NCBI GenBank assembly: GCA_905339165.1 | Contig: CAJPFH010000025.1 | Coordinates: 1 to 64,000, forward strand | Direction: 5' to 3' | DNA length: 64,000 bases | Source: Flavobacteriales bacterium | GTDB taxonomy: Bacteria > Bacteroidota > Bacteroidia > Flavobacteriales_E > Vicingaceae | Shown: piece by piece, positions 17,835 through 26,506 of the stretch | How positions within the stretch are numbered: position 1 is the stretch's first letter | Layout of the letters: each line of letters opens with the position of its first letter | The notes under the pieces: generated by a model | What the model saw: only the letters and a program-made list of their open reading frames with translations | Told to the model about the DNA's origin: nothing | The model's database searches: none | Translations under genes and position numbers: made by a program

Positions 17835-20800
17835 ATGAAGAATTCCCCCAATTTATTATTTTTCCTTTTTTTCTTTTTTGCGTTTATTGTTGTTGGGCAA
17901 AACCCAGAACAGCCAATATTTCTTAATTGGCAGCAACCCATCGTTAATAAAATTTCAGAGAATAAAAGTTTAAGATTCTTGTATTTTGAGGGTGCTTATT
18001 TTGCTTCAGAGTACAATTATTTGCCTTACTACCTTGAGGAGGTAAATCTTAAGAAAGGTCAAGAACTAGGGGGGGTAAGTTTAAAAGAGGTTGAAGTGTC
18101 TGATATTGATTATAATACAGCTGATATAGTGGGGGTAGAAAGTATAGAAACAGAGTTTAAGATAACTTACAAGACAAGTTATTTCAAAAAGGAACCTAAG
18201 GGTTACATCTTAGTTTTTCCGGTTAGAAAAAATGTTTCCACAGGAAAAGTTGAAGTGTTGACGAAGTTTTCGATTTCATTCAAGGAGCAGACCATAAAAC
18301 AACCGCCAGTTACAAATAATAAAACAGCTACCACTTCTGTATTGGCATCAGGCGATTGGTACAAAATAGGGGTAACATCATCAGGAGTTTTTAAGTTAAC
18401 ATATAACTTTCTTAAAAGTGCAGACATAGACGTAGATAATATTGAACCTAAAAATATTCGTGTTTTTGGAGGACAACAAGGAATGCTCCCGGGTAAAAAT
18501 AATGTGCAGAGAGTAGATGATTTGCAAGAGATGGCTATTGCTGTTTATGGCGAAAATGATGGAAAATTTAATAAATCAGATTACATTCTGTTTTACGGAA
18601 ACTCTCCTAATGTGTGGGCTTTTGATGCAATAACGCAACGTTTTATTCATAAAATACATGAATTTTCGGATACTACTTTTTATTTTATTACATTCAATAA
18701 CGGAGCGGGAAAAAGGATTCTAAATCAACCATCAACTCAACTTACTCCAACCCATTTTACAACTACTTTCGATGATTATCTGTATTATGAAAAAGATAAT
18801 ACAAATCTTATTAAATCCGGCAGAGTATGGTTGGGCGAAAAATTTGATGTGATAAATGAACATAATTTTAGTTTCAACTTTTCGGATATTGTAAGTGGAA
18901 GTACCATTTACCTGAAATCGAGTGTTTATGCTAGGTCGGCTAGCGTTTCTACATTCACTATATCTTCCGGAAATAATGTTTTTAGCCAAATGGTTCAGGG
19001 TACACAAGTAAATAATTATTATGATAGTTATGCCCAACCATCAATCAGTGAATACAACTTTGCAGCCAGTAATTCACTTGTAAACATCAAAATGAAATTT
19101 AATAAGAATTCAGCTCAGGATATGGGTTGGCTCAATTATTTAGCCTTAAATGTGAGGCGAAACCTAAAACTATCGGGCAATCAAATTGTTTTTAGAGATA
19201 GAACTACCGTAGACATTGGAAATATCACCCAATTTACACTTAGCGGAGTTAATAACCAAACCTCTGTTTGGGACATAAGCGATTTTTTTAATATTAAAAA
19301 CCAAGAGGGCATGTTGAGCGGAAACACTTTCGTATACAGTTTGTCAACACCTTTTCTAAGAGAATTCATTGTTTTTAATACCCCCGACTCTTTAGGAATT
19401 ACTTACAAAGGGCAAGTGAAAAATCAAAACTTACATGCAATGTTGCAATCAGATCTAATTATTGTAACACATCCAAATTTTTTGTCGGCTGCTAACGATT
19501 TAGCTTCATATAGAAAGGGCCAAGGAATGAGTGTTAATGTGGCAAGTACTCAAGATATATACAATGAGTTTTCTGGGGGGGCTACAGATATAGTGGCCAT
19601 TAGAGATTTTGTGAGAATGTTTTACGAACGAGCTACCAACCAATCGGAAATGCCCAAGTATCTTTTATTATTTGGCGATGGTTCTTATGATAATAAAAAC
19701 AGAATTAATGCCAATAGCAACTTTATTCCAACACATCAGTCGGCCAATTCGCATAGCCCTACCGATTCTTACGTTTCAGACGATTATTTTGGCATGCTCG
19801 ATGTAACCGAAGGCGAATGGAAAACAACAGATAACGATATAGCCGATGTAGGTATTGGTCGTTTACCTGCAAAATCATTAGAAGAAGCTAATGCCATGGT
19901 AAAAAAAATAAAACACTATGAAAGTGTGGCAACTATGAAAGATTGGAGAAACATACTGACCTTCGTAGCCGATGATGAAGACGGAGTGTTGCACATGGAT
20001 CAGGCAAACAAGTTATCTGTAATGGTTGATACAACCGAAAAAGCGTATAACTTAGAAAAAATATTTTTTGATGCCTATAGGCAGGAATCTACGCCCGGAG
20101 GAAGTCGATATCCTGATGTGAATAAAGCAATAAACGAAAGAACAGAAAAAGGAGCTTTAATTGTAAATTATACAGGACACGGAGGGGAAATAGGTTGGGC
20201 TCACGAAAGAGTTTTAGGTATTCCCGATATAAAAAGTTGGAATAATTTAGACAATATGCCCTTGTTTTTTACGGCAACTTGTGAATTTAGTCGCTTTGAT
20301 GACCCAGAGAGGACATCGGCAGGCGAACTCATCATGCTTCATCCTAATGGTGCTGGTATAGGGCTTTTTACCACAGTGCGTTTGGTTTATTCCTCTCCGA
20401 ACTTATCCTTAAATCAAAGTTTTTATAAAAATGTATTCAAGCCAATTAATGGAAAAATGCCATGCATCGGAGATGTATTCAGAATTGTAAAAGCTTCGCA
20501 AGGAGGAAGTGTAAATACTAGAAATTTTACCCTCCTGGCCGACCCTTCCATGCAATTAGCTTATCCGAAGCATTTGGTTGAAAGCATCGAGATCAACGGA
20601 AAACCCGCTGCACAAGGGGATACCATACGAGCCTTAAGCAAAGTAACCATAAAAGGTTTTGTAAAAGACAAAGCTGGCCAGAAGATAACCAACTTTAATG
20701 GCGTAATATACCCAACGGTTTATGATAAACTTAGCGAAATAGCCACTCTAAATAATGATGGAGATGGAGTGTTCAACTTTAAAGTAAGAAATAGTAAGCT

Positions 20801-21641
20801 TTTTAAGGGGAAAGCAAGTGTTATAAACGGAGACTTTTCTTTCTCATTTGTAGTCCCTAAAGATATAGCCTATACGTACGGAACAGGGAGAGCTAGCTAT
20901 TACGCAGAAAACGGACAGGAAGATGCACATGGATACTACGAAGGGTTTATTGTTGGGGGAACCAGCTCTAATTACGCACAAGATAATACCGGCCCGGAAG
21001 TAAAACTCTATATGAATGATGACAATTTTGTTTTCGGAGGCATTACAGACGAGAACCCTGTTTTTTACACAAATGTTTTCGATGAATATGGAATCAACAT
21101 GACGGGAAATGGAGTAGGGCACGATATTACTGCTGTATTAGACGGAAATGTAAACGATGTGCTGATTTTAAACGACTTTTATGAGTCGGAACAAGATAGT
21201 TACCAAAAAGGAAAAATTAAATACCCTTTTAAAAATCTAAGCGAAGGAAAGCATTCTCTTACTCTCAAATTGTGGGACGTTTACAATAATTCAACCGAAG
21301 CCAGCTTAGATTTTACAGTAGTAAAAAACAAAGAAATAGCATTAGATAAAGTGTATAACTACCCTAATCCGTTTACCACCCATACTGAATTTTGGTTTGA
21401 ACACAACCAGGCAGGAAAATATTTAAACACACAAATCCAAATTTATACCATTTCCGGAAAACTTGTAAAAACCATACAGCAAGATTTATATGCAGAAGGA
21501 TACAGAGAAGATGCTATTGTATGGAATGGATTAGATGATTTTGGTGATAAACTGGCCAGAGGAGTTTACATTTACCGTTTAAAAGTTCGCTCTTCGAACG
21601 GAACAATTGCTGAGAAATACGAAAAACTAGTAATATTGTAA
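17835..21641 (+). CDS. porU: T9SS signal peptidase PorU (C25 gingipain-like family)
   Basis: A 1268-residue exported protein that cleaves the C-terminal sorting domain from T9SS cargo and links the cargo to the surface. The signal peptide covers about residues 1-22 (ending VVGQN). The catalytic C25 domain contains LLLFGDGSYDNKNR, then YTGHGGEIGWAHERVL with His782 and TATCEFSRFDDPERTSAGE with Cys816, the expected His/Cys pair. The C-terminus has a sorting-domain-like fold (YNYPNPFTTHTEFWFE ... GVYIYRLKVRS), which in PorU helps it dock on PorV. The length fits the family. It lies 20 bases upstream of porV and diverges from porP-gldJ. Confidence 0.95.
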   Translation: MKNSPNLLFFLFFFFAFIVVGQNPEQPIFLNWQQPIVNKISENKSLRFLYFEGAYFASEYNYLPYYLEEVNLKKGQELGGVSLKEVEVSDIDYNTADIVGVESIETEFKITYKTSYFKKEPKGYILVFPVRKNVSTGKVEVLTKFSISFKEQTIKQPPVTNNKTATTSVLASGDWYKIGVTSSGVFKLTYNFLKSADIDVDNIEPKNIRVFGGQQGMLPGKNNVQRVDDLQEMAIAVYGENDGKFNKSDYILFYGNSPNVWAFDAITQRFIHKIHEFSDTTFYFITFNNGAGKRILNQPSTQLTPTHFTTTFDDYLYYEKDNTNLIKSGRVWLGEKFDVINEHNFSFNFSDIVSGSTIYLKSSVYARSASVSTFTISSGNNVFSQMVQGTQVNNYYDSYAQPSISEYNFAASNSLVNIKMKFNKNSAQDMGWLNYLALNVRRNLKLSGNQIVFRDRTTVDIGNITQFTLSGVNNQTSVWDISDFFNIKNQEGMLSGNTFVYSLSTPFLREFIVFNTPDSLGITYKGQVKNQNLHAMLQSDLIIVTHPNFLSAANDLASYRKGQGMSVNVASTQDIYNEFSGGATDIVAIRDFVRMFYERATNQSEMPKYLLLFGDGSYDNKNRINANSNFIPTHQSANSHSPTDSYVSDDYFGMLDVTEGEWKTTDNDIADVGIGRLPAKSLEEANAMVKKIKHYESVATMKDWRNILTFVADDEDGVLHMDQANKLSVMVDTTEKAYNLEKIFFDAYRQESTPGGSRYPDVNKAINERTEKGALIVNYTGHGGEIGWAHERVLGIPDIKSWNNLDNMPLFFTATCEFSRFDDPERTSAGELIMLHPNGAGIGLFTTVRLVYSSPNLSLNQSFYKNVFKPINGKMPCIGDVFRIVKASQGGSVNTRNFTLLADPSMQLAYPKHLVESIEINGKPAAQGDTIRALSKVTIKGFVKDKAGQKITNFNGVIYPTVYDKLSEIATLNNDGDGVFNFKVRNSKLFKGKASVINGDFSFSFVVPKDIAYTYGTGRASYYAENGQEDAHGYYEGFIVGGTSSNYAQDNTGPEVKLYMNDDNFVFGGITDENPVFYTNVFDEYGINMTGNGVGHDITAVLDGNVNDVLILNDFYESEQDSYQKGKIKYPFKNLSEGKHSLTLKLWDVYNNSTEASLDFTVVKNKEIALDKVYNYPNPFTTHTEFWFEHNQAGKYLNTQIQIYTISGKLVKTIQQDLYAEGYREDAIVWNGLDDFGDKLARGVYIYRLKVRSSNGTIAEKYEKLVIL

Positions 21642-21661
21642 ATTCGCTTAATGTATAATTA

Positions 21662-22897
21662 ATGAGAAAACTTTTTATAATACTGCTTACCATAGGATTT
21701 GTTAATACAACATCCTTTGCACAGTTTGCTACCAACCGAGATCGATTTACCGATTCCACCCTGCAACTCAATACCATTACCACGGCTGTTCCTTTTTTAT
21801 TAATTACTCCCGATTCTCGTGCCGGTGCAATGGGCGATGCCGGAGTGGCTATGTCGGCCGATGCCAATTCAATACATTGGAATCCTGCAAAGTTGGCTTT
21901 TGTAGATAAAGAAATGGGTTTTGCTATTTCGTATGCACCATGGCTAAGGCAGTTAGTTCCAGATATTAATTTATCGTACTTAAGTGGGTTTAAACGCCTC
22001 GATGATATGTCAACCCTAGCAGCCTCTCTTAGGTATTTCTCTTTAGGTGATATCACATTTACTGATAATGTTGGAAATACTATAGGTCAATTTAGGCCAA
22101 ACGAGTTTGCCTTAGATGTTGCTTATGGAAGAAAACTTGCCGACAATTTTTCAGGCGGAATAGCACTACGTTATATCTACTCAAATTTAACCGGTGGTAT
22201 TTCTGCTAACGGTACAGCTACTACAGCAGGAAATTCTGTGGCTGTTGATGTATCAGGGTTTTACAATAATCAAGATATGGAAATATTAGGTAAAGACGGA
22301 GGGTTTGCAGCCGGAATAAATATTTCAAATATTGGTGCCAAAATGTCGTATACCGAAAATGCACAAAAAGATTTTATTCCAATTAATTTACGTATGGGGC
22401 AATCCACTACCATCCGATTCGATGATTACAATAGCCTCTCTTTCCTTCTTGATTTTAATAAACTCTTAGTACCAACTCCTCCGCAATATTTAAGAGATTC
22501 AGCCACCGGAGCTTTGGTGTACGATTCTAACGGTGAAAAAATTATCTCTAAGGGTAGAAGCTCTAATGTTTCTGTTGCTTCCGGTATGTTTGGCTCATTC
22601 TCCGATGCTCCTGAAGGTTTTAAAGAAGAGTTGAGGGAATTTAATATTTCGGCAGGTATGGAATATTGGTACAATAAACTCTTAGCCCTTCGAATGGGAT
22701 ATTTTAACGAGCATATAACCAAAGGAAATAGAAAATATTTAACTTTCGGAGCCGGTTTGCGATTAAGCGTATTTGGTTTAGACATAGCTTATTTAGTAGC
22801 TACTACACAACAAAACCCATTGGCAAACACCATCCGATTTACGCTTTCTTTTAATTTCGATGATTTTAAAAAGCAGAATAAAGATACTAACGAGTGA
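21662..22897 (+). CDS. porV: T9SS outer-membrane protein PorV
   Basis: A 411-residue outer-membrane barrel (also called LptO) that carries T9SS cargo from the translocon to PorU. A signal peptide (about 1-20, ending TSFAQ) is followed by the family block PDSRAGAMGDAGVAMSADAN, then SIHWNPAKLAF and YAPWLRQLVPDINLSY. Further on are regular barrel strands and a C-terminus ending in an aromatic-rich strand (IRFTLSFNFDDF). It is next to porU, its known partner, and overlaps the ispF start by 4 bases (GTGA), so translation of the two is probably coupled. Confidence 0.95.
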   Translation: MRKLFIILLTIGFVNTTSFAQFATNRDRFTDSTLQLNTITTAVPFLLITPDSRAGAMGDAGVAMSADANSIHWNPAKLAFVDKEMGFAISYAPWLRQLVPDINLSYLSGFKRLDDMSTLAASLRYFSLGDITFTDNVGNTIGQFRPNEFALDVAYGRKLADNFSGGIALRYIYSNLTGGISANGTATTAGNSVAVDVSGFYNNQDMEILGKDGGFAAGINISNIGAKMSYTENAQKDFIPINLRMGQSTTIRFDDYNSLSFLLDFNKLLVPTPPQYLRDSATGALVYDSNGEKIISKGRSSNVSVASGMFGSFSDAPEGFKEELREFNISAGMEYWYNKLLALRMGYFNEHITKGNRKYLTFGAGLRLSVFGLDIAYLVATTQQNPLANTIRFTLSFNFDDFKKQNKDTNE

Positions 22898-23376
22898 TTT
22901 CTTTTAGAATAGGTTTTGGTTTCGATGTACATCGTCTAGAAAAAGATTATCCGCTTTGGTTGGGTGGTATTCGCTTAGAACATACTAAAGGAGCCGTAGG
23001 GCATTCTGATGCCGATGTACTCATACATGCTATTTGTGATGCTTTGTTAGGAGCAGCCAATTTGCGAGATATTGGTTTTCATTTTCCTCCCGATAATTTA
23101 AAATATAAAGGAATAGACAGTAAAATACTCTTAGGCGAAGTGATTCAGTTATTAAATGAACACAATTATCTAGTAGTAAATATTGATGCTACGGTTTGTG
23201 CCGAACGGCCTAAAATAAATCCTTTTATTCCCCAAATGCAGCAAATATTATCTGAAGTAATCGGCATAAATGCTTCGGAAATTTCTATAAAGGCTACCAC
23301 TAACGAGAAACTTGGATTTATTGGCCAAGAAGAAGGAATAACCGCTTATGCAGTGGTGCTGATAAACAAAAACTAA
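22894..23376 (+). CDS. ispF: 2-C-methyl-D-erythritol 2,4-cyclodiphosphate synthase
   Basis: A 160-residue enzyme of the non-mevalonate isoprenoid pathway that cyclises CDP-ME 2-phosphate to MEcPP. The metal ligands are in place: Asp11 and His13 in GFGFDVHRL, and His45 after GHSDADVLIH. AERPKINPF, KATTNEKLGF and GQEEGITAYAVVL are further family blocks. The start is GTG at 22894, within the porV stop (GTGA overlap). The protein begins ISFRIGFGFDVH, the normal distance from the start to the first ligand, and no ATG fits. The stop codon overlaps the stop of the convergent DUF2490 gene. Confidence 0.95.
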   Translation: MISFRIGFGFDVHRLEKDYPLWLGGIRLEHTKGAVGHSDADVLIHAICDALLGAANLRDIGFHFPPDNLKYKGIDSKILLGEVIQLLNEHNYLVVNIDATVCAERPKINPFIPQMQQILSEVIGINASEISIKATTNEKLGFIGQEEGITAYAVVLINKN

Positions 23377-24035
23377 AGTTTGTAGTATAAGCCAATAGAT
23401 ACGATGTAATCTTTCGGTGGATTGGAGACGCCTACTGATTTCTGAAATATAAATGCCGATGAAACCGAAATCTTTTTACTCGCCTTTAATTCGTTAGAAA
23501 TACCAAGTCTATATCTGTCTATTATTCCTGCCGCATCAGAACCTAAATTCAATGGGGAGTAGAAATCAGCGTAAATGGAAGGGTTGATGTAATTGTTTAC
23601 ACTGTATGCAAACGCTATTTTGTTTCTGCTGTAAATAGCATTTTCCCTATCTCCTCTGTTATCGCTAGTGTTTTGAAAACGAGTGCGAAATGTGAATGCC
23701 ATTTTTTTTATCTTATACCGATAAGAAGCATCAATGCTGTAACGATTGCGCATATAGTGCCCAACCCTTTCATTGAACCGATTGGATAGGCGGTAACTTC
23801 CGGCAAGTTTAAATTCTTTGGTTAGTTTGTATGATACGCTAAGTTCTGTAAATGCATTGTTGAGGTAAGAGTAGTTTTCTATAAAACGAAATTGTTGTTC
23901 GAGTTCTGCATTAATTCTTTCGTTTATTTTTTTTTCAATACCCAATGATGACCACAATACAGCATCCTTACTGTTTTGTGCATACACATTAAGAATGCCA
24001 ATAAATACGATGGGTAAAAGTATAAATGGTTTCAT
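23373..24035 (-). CDS. DUF2490 outer-membrane barrel protein
   Basis: A 220-residue protein with a signal peptide (MKPFILLPIVFIGILNVYAQ) and a mature part made of alternating polar/hydrophobic strands, ending in the aromatic strand YIVSIGLYYKL as in outer-membrane barrels. The opening AVLWSSLGIEKKINERINAELEQQFRF fits the DUF2490 family, whose function is not known. It is the last gene of the six-gene CotH-VTC operon, 3 bases after the DUF4956 gene. Its barrel could pass or anchor a product of that operon at the outer membrane, which is inference. Its stop overlaps the ispF stop from the other strand. Confidence 0.83.
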   Translation of the reverse strand: MKPFILLPIVFIGILNVYAQNSKDAVLWSSLGIEKKINERINAELEQQFRFIENYSYLNNAFTELSVSYKLTKEFKLAGSYRLSNRFNERVGHYMRNRYSIDASYRYKIKKMAFTFRTRFQNTSDNRGDRENAIYSRNKIAFAYSVNNYINPSIYADFYSPLNLGSDAAGIIDRYRLGISNELKASKKISVSSAFIFQKSVGVSNPPKDYIVSIGLYYKL

Positions 24036-24038
24036 GAA

Positions 24039-24701
24039 TTATTGGTTGGAGTTTTCATAAAACTCTTCCGACTCACGGAATTCATTCTCAAAATAAAAGA
24101 TACGTATAGAGGCCGTATCTCTCAAAAAATCAATTTTCCCAATTTCTACACGGTGTATTTCAAGTCCGGTTCTAGCTTTTAAATCTTCTATTAGTTCTAC
24201 TCTTTTTTCGGGTGTAATTAATTCAATCCGTTCGTATAAAACGGTTTTTCTCGATTCGTGTTTTATCAAAAAAACTTTCTCTAGTAAGTAGGTAACTAAT
24301 AGAATGATTCCGTTTGTAAAAACAATTTCTGCTATACTTATTTTTTTATTGGTTAATGAATTTAAAACAGCAACAGCAATAACCATAAAAAGATAGGTCA
24401 TTTCGCGAATAGGAACGGCTTCGGTACGGTATCTAAGAATACCAAAAATGGCAAATAATCCAAAGGCAAAGCCTATGCTTAGTTTTATATTACTTAAAAG
24501 ATAACAAAGCAGAAAAATGAGAATGTTGAATAGAAAATAAGTGAACAGATAATCTTTCCTTTTTTGCGAAGGGTAGTATAGCAAGCGAATAACAACAAAG
24601 GCAACGAAGATATTTATTGAGAATCGGAAAAACAATTCAAAAAAATCTTTAGAATCGAAAAGTTCGCTACCGAATATTTTAACAAGCAGGGCGTAGTTCA
24701 T
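24039..24701 (-). CDS. DUF4956 membrane protein, VTC partner
   Basis: A 220-residue inner-membrane protein with about four hydrophobic helices (roughly 24-44, 50-70, 74-88 and 101-118, with a further one at 128-146) and a cytoplasmic C-terminal domain of about 70 residues. The phrase ILRYRTEAVPIREMTYLF (88-105) is the hallmark of DUF4956. The family is often encoded beside VTC polyphosphate-polymerase-like proteins and is thought to supply their membrane part. Here the start overlaps the 3' end of the VTC gene by 23 bases, so the two are almost surely translated together. The conserved Arg-rich loop could contact a polyanion, which is inference. Confidence 0.87.
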   Translation of the reverse strand: MNYALLVKIFGSELFDSKDFFELFFRFSINIFVAFVVIRLLYYPSQKRKDYLFTYFLFNILIFLLCYLLSNIKLSIGFAFGLFAIFGILRYRTEAVPIREMTYLFMVIAVAVLNSLTNKKISIAEIVFTNGIILLVTYLLEKVFLIKHESRKTVLYERIELITPEKRVELIEDLKARTGLEIHRVEIGKIDFLRDTASIRIFYFENEFRESEEFYENSNQ

Positions 24702-25467
24702 GGTGTATAATTTTTTCTATTAATCTTAGTTGTTCTTTAAAGTTGTTGTGTTTAATGTATGGTTTTAGTAAAATCGTTCCTAAGCAATATTTACTAATAC
24801 CTTGTGGGGTAATATGGTTTAATCGCATGGCGTCTAAAAAAGAAGAAGCCGCATTTAACTTGTCTTTTTTTACTTCTGCAATAATAAGTTCTTCAATAAA
24901 AACTTGTTTTTCATTGTATGAGAAAGATACCCCTATATCAACGGTAACGCGTTCAGGAGATGTTTTGTTTACTAGGGTTAAGCGATGGAAATGGTTAGAA
25001 AGCATAGGCTTTAATTCTGTTAAGTCAGAAATTTCCAGTTCTTTTTTCAGGAACTCTAGCGAATTTTCAGAGAGGGTATTTTCAATCTCTTTTGCTTTTA
25101 TTCTGGTTTTTATAGTTCTCCCCTTATTGTTTTTTTTCTTTACCTCTAAGAAAGTAAGAATAGAATTTACATAATTCCTGAAGCGTATTTTATAACGATG
25201 TGTTCTGCCATTTTGGTGTAATTTAAAGAGTTTTAAATCTTCGGTATCGTAATAGAGGGTGTTGTATTCTGCTACGCGTGTATTGTTTATTTCTAAAATT
25301 TTGTAGTTATTTTTTATTTGAGAAAGTATGGGTGGGAGCAAGTCTGCACTGAAAACAAATTTTGTATCGGTACGGTTTAGTAGTTTTACTTCGTCCATTT
25401 CGGCCAAGGAAATAGGAAGGAAAGAGGCTACTTCTGATTTTATTTTTTCAATAAAGGTCGTATCCAT
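24679..25467 (-). CDS. VTC-domain protein (polyphosphate polymerase-like)
   Basis: A 262-residue cytoplasmic protein with the tunnel-type VTC fold that, in the yeast Vtc4 catalytic subunit, makes polyphosphate from ATP. Basic and acidic residues lining that tunnel are recognisable: LLNRTDTKFVFS (29-40), LYYDTEDLKLF (71-81), RYKIRFRNY (91-99), FLEVKKKNNKGRTIKTR (106-122), and VDIGVSFSY near 175-185. It lacks the SPX sensor domain of the yeast protein, as bacterial members do. The upstream repeat-protein gene ends one base before its ATG and the DUF4956 gene overlaps its end. Polymer synthesis is inferred from the family; a related nucleotide or triphosphatase activity remains possible. Confidence 0.88.
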   Translation of the reverse strand: MDTTFIEKIKSEVASFLPISLAEMDEVKLLNRTDTKFVFSADLLPPILSQIKNNYKILEINNTRVAEYNTLYYDTEDLKLFKLHQNGRTHRYKIRFRNYVNSILTFLEVKKKNNKGRTIKTRIKAKEIENTLSENSLEFLKKELEISDLTELKPMLSNHFHRLTLVNKTSPERVTVDIGVSFSYNEKQVFIEELIIAEVKKDKLNAASSFLDAMRLNHITPQGISKYCLGTILLKPYIKHNNFKEQLRLIEKIIHHELRPAC

Positions 25468-26049
25468 TTAGCGGTACTTATATTCAAAAGTGCGTTTTTC
25501 TTTTATTTTTCCTTTGGAATCGTACTCTGTTCTTTCCGACTTGTAACCTTCAGCATTGTACTTAAACTCTAACTTACTTAATATATTTCCTTTGGCATCT
25601 TTTGTAGTTTCTGAAATTTTTCTTCCGTCCTCGTTAAATGTGCTTGTTTTATGTTCTATTAGAGAGTTTCCTTTGTATTTTTTTTCGTCCGTTAATTTTC
25701 CTTTGTCGTTGTATACATTCACTTCTTTTTCTAGTACAACATTTTTTCCGTCTGTTTTAATCATTTCTGTAATCTTTCCTTTGGGATTGTATTTGTAAGT
25801 TGTCTTACTTTTTATAGTACCTTCTTTTGTGTACTTTACTACCTCGGTTTCATCGCCATTTTCGTTAAAAGTGGTTACTGTTTTTCTTTCTCCACTTGGT
25901 TTTCCTAACTCGTAGGGAGTAATTTTTTCTGTGGTGCTTTTAATTTTTTTCCGTTTCTCTTTTGTATCCGAATCATCCTCTTGTGCTTTGCAGTAAAACG
26001 AGGTGAATACTAAAGCGATGATGAGAAGAGGGTATGACAACTTTATCAT
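25468..26049 (-). CDS. Exported YD/MORN-like repeat protein
   Basis: A 193-residue protein with a signal peptide (MIKLSYPLLIIALVFTSFYC, cleaved near CKAQ), a short Asp/Lys-rich start, and about five tandem units of roughly 30 residues. The unit pattern is (K/V)YNxKGKxxExxxxDxKGxxxEK, for example YKYNPKGKITEMIKTDGK and VYNDKGKLTDEKKYKG. The repeats resemble wall-associated YD and YwqK-like repeats and are very rich in Lys and Glu (pI probably high). Its function is unknown. A basic surface repeat could bind polyphosphate, but that is speculation. Its start overlaps the stop of the upstream lipoprotein gene by 4 bases and it ends directly at the VTC start. Confidence 0.8.
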   Translation of the reverse strand: MIKLSYPLLIIALVFTSFYCKAQEDDSDTKEKRKKIKSTTEKITPYELGKPSGERKTVTTFNENGDETEVVKYTKEGTIKSKTTYKYNPKGKITEMIKTDGKNVVLEKEVNVYNDKGKLTDEKKYKGNSLIEHKTSTFNEDGRKISETTKDAKGNILSKLEFKYNAEGYKSERTEYDSKGKIKEKRTFEYKYR

Positions 26050-26453
26050 TCTGTAAATATTTTAAAATCGGGCAGAACAACTACTTCATTTTTTCCTGTA
26101 ATTTCAACTGTTTGCTTTATTGGTACCAATTTTTGATAATTTTTTTCTACCGTATCAATACTATATGTGTAAATGGTATAAGTGCCTTTTCTTAAATAAT
26201 TAAATTCGTAAGTTCCGTTGTAGTCGGTGTCAGAATCATCATCGTACATACTATTTTCTGTGCCATACACAATGTAAACTCTGTAATCCGGAATGTAATA
26301 TTCGCCCTGAATTTTGGTGTATTCTTTATTAAAATCGGTTGCAAATACTTTGCCTGTTATAGTGTTAGAGCCTCCGGTACCGGCTTCTTTTTTGCAGGCA
26401 TATAAAGCAAGAAGAGTAAACAGCAGTAAGGAAAAGGTTTTTAGGAATTTCAT
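26046..26453 (-). CDS. Small lipoprotein with carboxypeptidase-regulatory-like fold
   Basis: A 135-residue protein with a lipoprotein signal (LLFTLLALYAC, acylated Cys at 20) and a short linker (KKEAGTGGSN). A single beta-sandwich follows, of the type seen in carboxypeptidase-regulatory and SdrD B-like domains: TITGKVFATDFN, IPDYRVYIVYG, YNGTYEFNYLRKGTYTIYTYS. An acidic loop (MYDDDSDTDYN) could bind calcium. It is probably in the outer membrane or periplasm. It lies 53 bases after the cotH-like gene and overlaps the next gene by 4 bases, so it belongs to the same operon. No enzymatic residues are seen. Confidence 0.8.
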   Translation of the reverse strand: MKFLKTFSLLLFTLLALYACKKEAGTGGSNTITGKVFATDFNKEYTKIQGEYYIPDYRVYIVYGTENSMYDDDSDTDYNGTYEFNYLRKGTYTIYTYSIDTVEKNYQKLVPIKQTVEITGKNEVVVLPDFKIFTE

Positions 26454-26506
26454 TGGATTGTTATTTATGTGTTATTTTTTTGTAAATTGTTTGCTAAAAT
26501 ACAATT

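Noticed and set aside
21514-22056. Minus-strand 180-residue frame across the porU/porV junction
   Set aside because: It is antisense to two well-identified genes and looks like none of the protein families.
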